Shown here one piece after another: positions 1-5,769 of a stretch of DNA of 9,500 nucleotides. The number at the start of each line of letters is the position of its first letter. Positions within the stretch are counted from its first letter, which is position 1. Source of the DNA: JAAYJK01 sp964531295 (GTDB taxonomy: Bacteria; Bacillota; Syntrophomonadia; Syntrophomonadales; Syntrophomonadaceae); assembly GCA_964531295.1 (NCBI GenBank), contig CAZHHJ010000092.1, positions 1 through 9,500 on the forward strand, written 5' to 3'. Made by a program: the position numbers and the translations under genes. The notes beneath the pieces are model-generated. The model saw only the letters and a program-made list of their open reading frames with translations, was not told the origin of the DNA and did not search any database.

Positions 1-26
1 GGGAATTTTACAAGCAGGATAAGTTG

Positions 27-55
27 TTGACATATGCCCATTATTTTTATAATAT
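27..55 (+). promoter_or_regulatory. Candidate sigma-A promoter for the NifX-like gene
   Basis: A perfect TTGACA lies at 27-32. It is followed after 17 bases by TAATAT (50-55), or after 15 bases by a perfect TATAAT (48-53). The site is about 110 bases upstream of the ATG at 165, leaving a long AT-rich leader. No gene lies between promoter and ATG. The call rests on consensus match and position only; which -10 is used cannot be settled from the sequence. Confidence 0.5.
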
Positions 56-164
56 ATACTTGGACTAAGAACTATAAAAGCTTGATAGAATAAGTTAGGT
101 AGGGAGGCGCAAAAATAAGTATTTTCTTTTTTAACCAAAATAAACAACAGGGAGATGAATAAAG

Positions 165-536
165 ATGAGATTAGCCATAGCCAGAACAGGTAACGAAGCT
201 GCTCAACATTTCGGATATTGTGATAATTTCGTAATATATGATATTGAGGAGCAGAAAGTTATCAATCAGAGTATTTTGCAGAATCCCGGGCATGCACCCG
301 GTGTTTTACCGCCCTTTTTGCATCAGCAGGGGGTTCATGTCGTAATTGCGGGAGGCATGGGTCAACGAGCTCGTGACCTTTTTGCGGAAAATAATATTCA
401 TACTATTACCGGATTAACTGGTAGTGTAGAACAGATATTAAGTGCTTATTTAAACGATACACTGCAGGCTACTAATGAAACTTGTTCCCATGAAGGACAT
501 GACCATGAAGACGACTGCCAGCATGAGCATAATTAA
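165..536 (+). CDS. NifX/NifB-type (dinitrogenase iron-molybdenum cofactor biosynthesis) family protein with His/Cys-rich tail
   Basis: This is a 123-residue cytoplasmic protein of the Nitro_FeMo-Co fold. That domain is found in NifX, NafY and the NifB C-terminus, and in many small stand-alone proteins of anaerobes that do not fix nitrogen. The family pattern is clear: an N-terminal beta strand, then HFGYCDNFVIYDI (residues 15-27), and near residues 57-70 GVHVVIAGGMGQRAR, the usual glycine turn. Family members bind or carry iron-sulfur or metal clusters. The core ends near residue 100. Residues 107-123 form a tail with Cys107, His109, His112, His114, Cys118, His120 and His122, which looks like a metal-binding extension. 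The ATG at 165 is preceded by AGGGAGA at a workable distance. Relatives often sit beside Mrp-type ATPases; none is visible here, and nothing shows a link to nitrogenase. Family assignment is firm; the specific role is unknown. Confidence 0.85.
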   Translation: MRLAIARTGNEAAQHFGYCDNFVIYDIEEQKVINQSILQNPGHAPGVLPPFLHQQGVHVVIAGGMGQRARDLFAENNIHTITGLTGSVEQILSAYLNDTLQATNETCSHEGHDHEDDCQHEHN

Positions 537-590
537 AGAAAGAAACATCCTCTTCATTTCGTGATAATACCAAGCATCCCACAACCTTAA

Positions 591-616
591 GTAGCGGAGA
601 ATTAATTCTCCGCTAC
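591..616. terminator. 26-base perfect palindrome between convergent genes; possible bidirectional terminator
   Basis: Bases 591-600 (GTAGCGGAGA) pair perfectly with 607-616, and the central ATTAAT completes a full palindrome. It lies between the end of the plus-strand NifX-like gene (536) and the end of the minus-strand 34-aa gene (652), the expected place for a shared terminator. Neither side has a proper T tract: CGTTATG follows on plus and TTAAGGTTG on minus. Intrinsic termination is therefore plausible but not shown; an mRNA-end hairpin is the alternative. Confidence 0.45.
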
Positions 617-651
617 CGTTATGATAAGCAGCCGCCACTTGCTATCATTTT

Positions 652-756
652 TTACCATAGCAGATAGTATACCGCCCCCGCAACTCCCATCGCAATAATG
701 GCCCATAACAATGTTCGAAGCAAGTCATGCTTAACCATTTTAGACAGTTCTTCCAT
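652..756 (-). CDS. Small hypothetical single-pass membrane peptide (34 aa)
   Basis: The minus strand holds an ATG (756-754) that opens a 34-codon frame ending in TAA at 652. The predicted start is MEELSKMVKHDLLRTLLW, followed by a hydrophobic glycine/alanine-rich stretch (AIIAMGVAGAVYYLLW) that ends in Trp. The layout is a charged cytoplasmic N-terminus and then one membrane helix (about residues 16-34). A very strong Shine-Dalgarno, GAGGGGGA (763-770), lies 6 bases before the ATG, which is the main reason to believe it. Two TATAAT-like boxes lie upstream (791-796, 817-822). The palindrome at 591-616 lies downstream. I do not recognise a family. The peptide could be a membrane-anchored regulator of a larger complex or a type I toxin-like peptide, but nothing here distinguishes these. 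It is shorter than most gene-calling cut-offs. Confidence 0.6.
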   Translation of the reverse strand: MEELSKMVKHDLLRTLLWAIIAMGVAGAVYYLLW

Positions 757-790
757 CGTGTTTCCCCCTCGTTCGATTGATTATTAAATT

Positions 791-822
791 ATTATAACAT
801 AAATGCTATTGTATATATTATA
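791..822 (-). promoter_or_regulatory. Candidate -10 boxes upstream of the 34-aa peptide gene
   Basis: Two perfect TATAAT hexamers occur on the minus strand, at 817-822 and 791-796, in an AT-rich stretch 35-65 bases before the ATG at 756. Neither has a convincing -35 at 16-18 bases: AATATA and TGTAAG are the best hexamers at 17. They are recorded as weak promoter candidates because of their position. Confidence 0.3.
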
Positions 823-948
823 ACTGCTAGCGGATAGATCTTACAGCAATAAGCTCTTTTCCCTCCATACTGCCGGGGATTGAGAATTCCTTCCCAACTG
901 TTCTCCTTCAGCATAACTTTTCCTGTCCGCAAAACTCCTGCCTTATCT

Positions 949-1094
949 TTAGTTTTCATAAATACCTCTTAGGTGCTTTTTAAGCTCAGGTTGATCTCTC
1001 TTTAGCGTTTTATCAAGGACATTTCTTGAAAAGTGTGTTTGGCGCCGCTGCCAGGTCGTTCCCCGAAAATATCGCATGCATGGAAGAAGGCATC
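949..1094 (-). pseudogene. Decayed IS256-family (Mutator-type) transposase fragment
   Basis: Reading the minus strand from 1074 to the TAA at 949 gives a 41-residue frame. It contains RGTTWQRRQTHFSRNVLDKT and then a stretch ending LKKHLRGIYEN. This matches the signature block of IS256-family transposases (usually GTTWQRCQTHFSRNxLDK...LKxxLRxIY), with the common Cys replaced by Arg. Just upstream, in a frame shifted by one base, DAFFHAC (1094-1074) sits where the family has its conserved DAHxGL segment, so a frameshift or small deletion separates the two. There is no start codon and no intact DDE domain. Past the TAA, a one-base frame change would allow weak similarity to continue towards about position 830 (ILNPRQYGGKR resembling the LPxxYRxKLRTTN region), but I cannot confirm that. 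No inverted repeats or target duplications were found. It is an inactive relic of a past insertion. Confidence 0.75.
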
Positions 1095-1312
1095 CAACTC
1101 ATCTTGAAAAATTTATACGGACTCAATCTTATCATAATAGTTATAATTCTCCAGATATTGTACTTGCATCGTTATTTTTTGTCACATTAGCATTATTTAC
1201 TGCATTTTCTCAGCAGGATTTTCTATTATTTCTAGCGAATAATAAAAGTGAGTGGTAATGGTTATTTAAAGGTAGTGTGGGAAATATGCAAAAAAGAGGG
1301 GGATTATGATTT
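1095..1312. other. AT-rich spacer without a recognisable gene
   Basis: This stretch between the transposase relic and the thiolase start is AT-rich. A 60-codon plus-strand frame (1076-1258) crosses it, but it has no Shine-Dalgarno, begins inside the transposase relic, and has no recognisable motif. A TATAAT occurs at 1142-1147 and a TTGTCA at 1179-1184, yet neither has a properly spaced partner, so no thiolase promoter is called. The only convincing signal is the GAGGGGGA ribosome binding site at 1296-1303. Confidence 0.5.
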
Positions 1313-2539
1313 ATGTCAATTAATGAAGTCGTAATGGTCAGCGCGTGTAGAACGCCCATCGGAGATTATGGCGGAACGCTCAAGGGGGTAAGAGCTAACG
1401 ATCTGTCGAATTTGGTTGTTGCTGAGGCTATTAAGAGAGCTGGTGTCGATGCATCCACAATTGATGACCTGGTTCTGGGCATGTGCCTGCACCATGGTAA
1501 TGGTTCTTGTCCGGCCCGCATAGTAGCAATTGAATCCGGCCTACCGGATAGGTCTGGGGCCATGATGGTCAACCAGAATTGTGCTTCAGCCATGCGTGCA
1601 GTCGAAATCGCTGCCCACAACCTCATGCTGGGGAAAACTGATATCGCGGTAGTAGTTGGAACCGAAAGCATGAGCAATATTCCTTATCTCTCCCAAAACG
1701 CTAGATGGGGACACAGAATGGGTGATGGCAAACTGCAGGATGCCATGCTCGCGGATGGATTGGTATGCAAGTTGGCCGGTGGCATCCACATGGGTGGAAC
1801 TGCAGAAAATATCGCAGAAAGATACGGCATTACCAGAGAAGAATGCGATGAATTGGCACTTTTAAGCCACATGCGGGCAATCGCGGCTAATGATGAAGGC
1901 CGTTTCAAACGCGAAATCCTGCCAGTAGTAGTAAAGAAAGGCAAAAAGGAAACCCTGTTTGAAGCTGACGAACATCCTATTCGGGGAGCCAGCTTGGAGA
2001 CTATGGCCAGATTATCCCCGGCCTTCAAAAAAGGTGGAGTAGTAACGGCAGCCAATGCTTCCGGTTTAAATGACGCATCTGCTGCGGCAGTATTTATGAC
2101 CAAGCAGAAAGCCGAAGAACTGGGAATCAAGCCTTTGATGAAACTGGTCAACATCTGCACTGAAGGTGTAGACGCCAAGGTTATGGGGCTGGGCCCGGCT
2201 GTAGCTATTCCCAAAGTCCTGAAGCAGGCAGGTATGAAATACGACCAGGTTGACTACTGGGAAATCAACGAAGCATTTGCAGCGCAAGTAATCGGGGTAG
2301 GCAAAATGATCAAGGAAGAAGCAGGCATTGAACTTAATATCGGTACTCTTGAGCAGCCTGGCAATGTCAACAACAACGGTTCGGGAATTGGCCTGGGTCA
2401 TCCAGTTGGCTGCACCGGATTAAGAATTATTGTGAGTCTCTATTATGAAATGGAAAGACTGGGTGTTACTAATGGCGGCGCATCCCTGTGTGTAGGCGGC
2501 GGTGCTGCTATGGCTTCACTCTGGACCAGAGATATTTAA
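1313..2539 (+). CDS. Thiolase (acetyl-CoA acetyltransferase / 3-ketoacyl-CoA thiolase)
   Basis: This 408-residue cytoplasmic enzyme cleaves 3-ketoacyl-CoA with CoA, or condenses two acetyl-CoA; it would serve butyrate or fatty-acid beta-oxidation or the reverse. The whole thiolase fold is present. VSACRTPIGDYGG is at 9-21. The acyl-accepting Cys90 lies in VNQNCASAMRAVE. NEAFAAQ starts at Asn319. The catalytic His363 lies in GLGHPVGCTG, and the second acid/base Cys393 in CVGGGAA. Length is normal for the family (about 390-410). CASA replaces the more usual CxSG after the nucleophile; together with the Cys in GHPVGCTG this suggests a divergent thiolase branch, so substrate length cannot be set by reading. 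The ATG at 1313 follows GAGGGGGA at about 9 bases. The gene stands alone between an IS relic and its own terminator, so it is probably monocistronic. Confidence 0.93.
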   Translation: MSINEVVMVSACRTPIGDYGGTLKGVRANDLSNLVVAEAIKRAGVDASTIDDLVLGMCLHHGNGSCPARIVAIESGLPDRSGAMMVNQNCASAMRAVEIAAHNLMLGKTDIAVVVGTESMSNIPYLSQNARWGHRMGDGKLQDAMLADGLVCKLAGGIHMGGTAENIAERYGITREECDELALLSHMRAIAANDEGRFKREILPVVVKKGKKETLFEADEHPIRGASLETMARLSPAFKKGGVVTAANASGLNDASAAAVFMTKQKAEELGIKPLMKLVNICTEGVDAKVMGLGPAVAIPKVLKQAGMKYDQVDYWEINEAFAAQVIGVGKMIKEEAGIELNIGTLEQPGNVNNNGSGIGLGHPVGCTGLRIIVSLYYEMERLGVTNGGASLCVGGGAAMASLWTRDI

Positions 2540-2577
2540 TCGACCATAGTAATTTTAGTATATATTTTTAGTATTCG

Positions 2578-2619
2578 TGGAAGCAGCAGGCTCAACTGCT
2601 GCTTCCATTGTTTCTACTT
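2578..2619 (+). terminator. Rho-independent terminator after the thiolase gene
   Basis: A 12-bp stem (TGGAAGCAGCAG at 2578-2589 pairing with 2596-2607), loop GCTCAA, is followed by the T-rich tract TTGTTTCTACTT. It lies 38 bases after the thiolase stop and before the ParA-like gene, so the two are probably separate transcription units. Confidence 0.8.
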
Positions 2620-2671
2620 AATATTGATGTTAAACTACCAATAAAATGATCTTGTGGGAGAGACTACAATT

Positions 2672-3334
2672 ATGAAATCACTGGCTATAATTTCAACTCA
2701 TCCTGCCCAGGGCAAGACTACTATTGCCGTAAATCTGGCTGCTGGCCTGGCCCGGCTAGGGTATAAAGCCCTGCTCCTGGAGGCGGGCAATCCGGCTTTA
2801 ATTAAGCTGTGGTTTAATATTAAGGAAATTGGGGATGAACTTCGGAACCTCAAAATATCAACTGCTATGGATTTCGATATCTTAATAGCATCTAATCCTA
2901 ATATTGGTAGCGCTGAGTTTATGGAGTATGATTTTCTCATTGCAGACCATGAACAAGATGGGCTGGAATACCCCGCTATGCTTAATAAAACTGACCGGAT
3001 AGCGGCTTGCACTGATTTGAGGCTGGAAGAAGCGGCTGGCCTTTCCTCCCTGGACCAAAGAATATCCTCAGCCACCGCCAATAAACATAGTATCGACTTA
3101 ATTATACCCACCATGATAAATACCAAAGAATGGAGCAATAACAGTGAAGTCCTGTTTGAATTAATGGACTATTTTGGAGAAGTGCGAATAGCAGATATGC
3201 TACCTGCATGAAGTGCCATTCATGATCTTCCCCTGGAAGGGAAGAACGTCTGGCAGTTGCCCCTACAGTATCAGAACCGCAAAGATGTCTTTGACCTGCT
3301 TTTGCAGAGGATATTATCCATATTACAGGAATAA
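2672..3334 (+). pseudogene. ParA/MinD-like P-loop ATPase interrupted by an in-frame TGA (3209-3211)
   Basis: The first 179 codons (ATG 2672 to TGA 3209-3211) encode a ParA/MinD/Soj-type protein. It has LAIISTHPAQGKTTIAVNLA at 4-23 (P-loop Gly14, Lys15, Thr16, Thr17), a YKALLLEAGNP strand at 31-41, and a Walker-B-like EYDFLIAD at 85-92. After the TGA the same frame continues for 40 codons to TAA 3332-3334. That part reads SAIHDLPLEGKNVWQLPL and ends in a helical FDLLLQRILSILQE, exactly what follows beta strands at the C-terminus of this family. The natural product would be about 220 residues. The signature lysine of KGGxGKTT is replaced (HPAQGKTT), and the Asp-rich DxD after the second strand is EAG, so ATPase function is doubtful anyway. 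A GTG at 2654 is also in frame, but GGGAGAG lies 9 bases before the ATG. Most likely a CGA-to-TGA nonsense mutation; sequencing error and recoding are alternatives. The partner protein is not visible. Confidence 0.7.
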
Positions 3335-3390
3335 TCTCGGATTCTAATACCGCTATACAAAATTACTTATAAGTAAACGCTAAAGACTCT

Positions 3391-3431
3391 GAAAAAAACG
3401 TCTTTACTTGCTGGAGTAAAAAAGCAGACGT
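3391..3431 (-). terminator. Probable terminator overlapping the 3' end of the MBL hydrolase gene
   Basis: On the minus strand ACGTC (3431-3427) and TTTACT (3420-3415) pair with AGTAAA (3408-3403) and GACGT (3402-3398) around the loop CCAGCA. There is a six-base bulge on the 5' side. A run of seven T (3398-3392) follows directly. The structure overlaps the stop codon (3406-3404). The long T run favours a terminator; the bulge weakens the hairpin. Confidence 0.5.
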
Positions 3432-4288
3432 CCTCCTTTCACCTCTATCCCGGCCCGACCGGTATTATGCAAAAAAGCCAGATAGGCTGCGATACTGGTC
3501 ATAAGACGAAAATAATTGTTTTCTTTTACATCAAATACATGTTTATCAGCCAGTTTTATGATTATTTCCTCTTTTGTACACCCGCCTTGGATAATCTTTT
3601 CAATTAAGGCCAAATTCTTAAGCATAAGCTCATAATTACTGTTAATTATGCGGGCCTTGTCTTCCACCAGCCCCCCGTGGGAAAGGTATATTAATTCGCT
3701 CTGCTTTAATAATTTCAGACTTTGAAACTGACTTTCAGCATCCTCCAGGTGGGGGAAAGAATACTGCTTTATAACCTGGGCCTCAATCAAGCTATCACCG
3801 ACAAACAGAACTCTATCAGGTGTTTCTATTCCTATATGCCCCAGACTATGACCGGGGAGATTCCATATTATAAACTGCTCCCCCTGAAACTCCAATAAAT
3901 GGTTATCTATAGGAGTATTAACAGTCCCCGCTGGAACGGTGTAGTATTTGCTCTTTAAGGCCTGCATGGGCACCGAGTGGTAAAATGAGTAATAAGCCAG
4001 GACTGGATGGTTTAAACAAGCTGCTTCTATGGGGGAGGCATATATCCTGCACCTGGCAGCATCCTGTATATATTTATTTCCTCCACTATGATCACCATGT
4101 GAATGGGTATTAATAATCCCAGTCACATGCCATCCCCGGGCTTCAAGTATCTTCATGGTCCGGCGGGCATACACTTCACTGGCACCACTATCAATCAAAA
4201 GACAGCTCTTATCATTCAGAACATATACCCCTACTGCACTTGGATATTCGATGGCAAATGTCTTGCCGGTAATCTTTTTTAATCTCAA
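3404..4288 (-). CDS. Metallo-beta-lactamase-fold hydrolase
   Basis: This 294-residue protein has no signal peptide and should be a cytoplasmic binuclear-metal hydrolase. The metal ligands are all present: THSHGDH (His62, His64, Asp66, His67), His147 in NLPGHSLGH, Asp165 in FVGDSL and His204 in LSHGG. LLIDSGAS at 30-37 is the usual early strand and turn. Residues about 215-294 form a helical extension with TKEEIIIKLADKH, resembling the helical or winged-helix tail of the LACTB2-like / glyoxalase-II-like branch. The substrate cannot be read from the sequence; thioester hydrolysis or nuclease-type activity are both known for such relatives. Translation must start at TTG (4288-4286), because a TAA lies two codons upstream and the next Met is residue 45. 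GGGGGAT and AAGG lie just before it. It sits behind the folD terminator, so it is probably expressed separately or by readthrough. Confidence 0.88.
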   Translation of the reverse strand: MRLKKITGKTFAIEYPSAVGVYVLNDKSCLLIDSGASEVYARRTMKILEARGWHVTGIINTHSHGDHSGGNKYIQDAARCRIYASPIEAACLNHPVLAYYSFYHSVPMQALKSKYYTVPAGTVNTPIDNHLLEFQGEQFIIWNLPGHSLGHIGIETPDRVLFVGDSLIEAQVIKQYSFPHLEDAESQFQSLKLLKQSELIYLSHGGLVEDKARIINSNYELMLKNLALIEKIIQGGCTKEEIIIKLADKHVFDVKENNYFRLMTSIAAYLAFLHNTGRAGIEVKGGRLLFYSSK

Positions 4289-4311
4289 ACCTTATATCCC
4301 CCATCATATAT

Positions 4312-4345
4312 AAAACGCGCCGGACCTCTATTGATGAGGTCCGGC
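4312..4345 (-). terminator. Rho-independent terminator after folD
   Basis: A perfect 10-bp stem (GCCGGACCTC at 4345-4336 on the minus strand, pairing with 4328-4319) encloses a 7-base loop. GCG and four T followed by ATATA come after it on the minus strand. It lies 12 bases past the folD stop and ends the rph-rdgB-phosphodiesterase-folD operon. The short T tract may allow some readthrough into the hydrolase gene. Confidence 0.72.
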
Positions 4346-4357
4346 GGAAGATATGTA

Positions 4358-5233
4358 CTATATCCTGGACATCTGCATACAGACTGCATCAACCGTGTTT
4401 TTCATCAGCAGTGCTGTAGTAACCAGCCCTACACCTCCCGGAACCGGAGTTATGAAACCTGCTCTGGCTGCTGCAGTTTCAAATTCAACGTCACCCATCA
4501 TTTTCCCATCCACACTATTAATGCCGGCATCTATTACGATGGCGTTATCTTTTATCCATTCTCCTTTGACAAACTCAGGTATTCCTACTGCCGCTACCAA
4601 TATGTCGGCCTTTTTAATGTGTTCTTCTAGGAGACCAGCCCGGGAGGTAAAAGAATGACAGATGGTTATGGTAGCGCTTTCGGCCAGAAGCAGGAGGCTG
4701 ACCGGTTTACCTACTATGCTGCTGCGCCCAATAACCGTAACTTCCTGCCCTTTAATGTCTGCACCGGTTGATTTAATCAATTCTATGATTGCCAGTGCCG
4801 TGCAGGGCCTCAACCCTTCAGCGCCCAGAAGCATTTTTCCCAGATTTTGCGGAGTGACTCCTTCTACATCTTTTGCACTATTTATACTCCACTGCATTTC
4901 ACTGACATTGAGGTGCCCCGGCAAAGGAAGATTAATAATCAAGCCATGAATCTCCGGATCCTGATTGATATCTTCTATTACTGCCAGCATTTCTTCCCGG
5001 GAAATATTCTCCTCCAACTGCCTGGGTTCATACTTGATTCCAACCTTTTCTGCGGTCCGCCTCTGATTTTGCAGATAATATCCGGAAGCCGGATCAGAGC
5101 CCACCTCAATAGTGGTCAGGCAGGGCTGAACACCCTTTTTCTTTAATTCAAGCAACCGATGGGAAGTCTCCAATAATATTCGATCTGCCAGCGGCTTGCC
5201 CTTTAATAACTTAAAATCCATTTCTTTGATCAT
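4358..5233 (-). CDS. folD: FolD-family methylenetetrahydrofolate dehydrogenase/cyclohydrolase with altered active site
   Basis: FolD normally interconverts 5,10-methylene-, methenyl- and 10-formyl-tetrahydrofolate with NAD(P). The 291-residue length and landmarks fit: PASGYYLQNQ at 48-57, NLPLPGHL at 101-108, KDVEG at 121-125, LRPCTA at 141-146, the dinucleotide-binding VIGRSSIVGKPVS at 167-179, VIDAGIN at 233-239 and TPVPGGVG at 262-269. Compared with E. coli FolD (Tyr50, Lys54, Gln98, Asp121), only the tyrosine survives (Tyr53). The catalytic lysine is Gln57, the glutamine is Asn101 and the aspartate is Glu124. RPCTP is RPCTA and GVGPMT is GVGLVT. Loss of the lysine is known to abolish cyclohydrolase activity in homologues, so this may be dehydrogenase-only or a diverged paralogue. 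The start is ATG 5233, set by GGGGAGGAG 7 bases upstream; an in-frame ATG at 5266 adds 11 unlikely residues containing that site. It is last in its operon. Confidence 0.88.
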   Translation of the reverse strand: MIKEMDFKLLKGKPLADRILLETSHRLLELKKKGVQPCLTTIEVGSDPASGYYLQNQRRTAEKVGIKYEPRQLEENISREEMLAVIEDINQDPEIHGLIINLPLPGHLNVSEMQWSINSAKDVEGVTPQNLGKMLLGAEGLRPCTALAIIELIKSTGADIKGQEVTVIGRSSIVGKPVSLLLLAESATITICHSFTSRAGLLEEHIKKADILVAAVGIPEFVKGEWIKDNAIVIDAGINSVDGKMMGDVEFETAAARAGFITPVPGGVGLVTTALLMKNTVDAVCMQMSRI

Positions 5234-5240
5234 CCCTTTT

Positions 5241-5249
5241 CTCCTCCCC
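5241..5249 (-). promoter_or_regulatory. Shine-Dalgarno deciding the folD start
   Basis: GGGGAGGAG on the minus strand lies 7 bases before the ATG at 5233. It favours that ATG over the in-frame ATG at 5266, which has no ribosome binding site. Confidence 0.7.
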
Positions 5250-5274
5250 GTGCAACAATAATTCATTATGACAA

Positions 5275-5751
5275 TTATAATCCAAATTTAATGATCTCCG
5301 GCCTAAGATAACCTTTTGCCGCCCTTATCAGGACATAGCTTCTCATAGATCCTGATCTGGGCAGGCTGGGACTGCCTGGATTAATAAGCCAGATCCCCTC
5401 CTGGAACTCTACACATGGTACATGGGTATGACCGAAAACAACTACATTAGCCCCTGTCTCCTGCCCATGATAATAAACATTATTTAGAGTGGCCTTAACC
5501 TTATGCCGATGCCCATGAATGATACAGAAGCGATATCCGACCAAATCCAGGATTTCTTCCTGCTTGCCCCTGAGACTGGTATCACAATTACCCCGGACTC
5601 CGGTAGAATCAATACCCAGATGATAGGCCAGCCTTATCCCGTCGGCATAAAAATCACCAGTGTGCAGCAGGTAATCAGGTTTCTTTAGCTCCAGTTCGCT
5701 TTTTATTGCGTCTATCCGACCATGAGTATCTCCGGTTACAGCAATCAGCAT
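5275..5751 (-). CDS. YfcE/MJ0936-family metallophosphoesterase
   Basis: This 158-residue cytoplasmic calcineurin-like phosphodiesterase has the full two-metal set: GDTHG (Asp8, His10), TGDFYADG (Asp33), GVRGNCD (Asn55, Asp57), IHGHRH (His79), FGHTHVP (His108, His110), and the family-typical INPGSPSLPR at 124-132. The size (about 160) and the NPGS motif place it with YfcE, MJ0936 and B. subtilis YsnB, which cleave phosphodiester bonds in vitro but lack a settled natural substrate. A GTG at 5760 would add three residues; the ATG at 5751 is preferred because ATGAGGTG lies 6 bases before it. It is 18 bases downstream of rdgB, matching the rph-ysnA-ysnB order of Bacillus, so a link to RNA or nucleotide housekeeping is a fair inference. 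Confidence 0.9.
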   Translation of the reverse strand: MLIAVTGDTHGRIDAIKSELELKKPDYLLHTGDFYADGIRLAYHLGIDSTGVRGNCDTSLRGKQEEILDLVGYRFCIIHGHRHKVKATLNNVYYHGQETGANVVVFGHTHVPCVEFQEGIWLINPGSPSLPRSGSMRSYVLIRAAKGYLRPEIIKFGL

Positions 5752-5757
5752 TGACAG

Positions 5758-5765
5758 CACCTCAT
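5758..5765 (-). promoter_or_regulatory. Shine-Dalgarno deciding the phosphodiesterase start
   Basis: ATGAGGTG on the minus strand is spaced 6 bases from the ATG at 5751. The alternative GTG at 5760 is part of this site, so it is unlikely to be the initiator. Confidence 0.6.
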
Positions 5766-5769
5766 CTCA

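Noticed and set aside
450..638. 62-codon minus-strand frame with Met-rich hydrophobic sequence
   Set aside because: It is the reverse of the His-rich end of the NifX-like gene (His codons read backwards give Met/Val codons) and runs through the palindrome.
792..959. 55-codon minus-strand frame with a possible AGAGG site
   Set aside because: It overlaps the end of the IS256 relic and its start is more easily explained as the frameshifted continuation of that transposase; no independent support for a gene.
1076..1258. 60-codon plus-strand frame
   Set aside because: No Shine-Dalgarno, begins in the transposase relic, AT-driven hydrophobic composition and no recognisable motif.
1306..1323. Five-codon minigene (ATG...TAA) overlapping the thiolase start
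   Set aside because: The ATG is only 2 bases after the GAGGGGGA site, too close for initiation; the thiolase ATG at 1313 has normal spacing.
3363..3376. 14-base AT-rich palindrome TTACTTATAAGTAA
   Set aside because: Short and AT-rich, no partner copy in the window and no gene start close by; could be an operator but nothing supports it.
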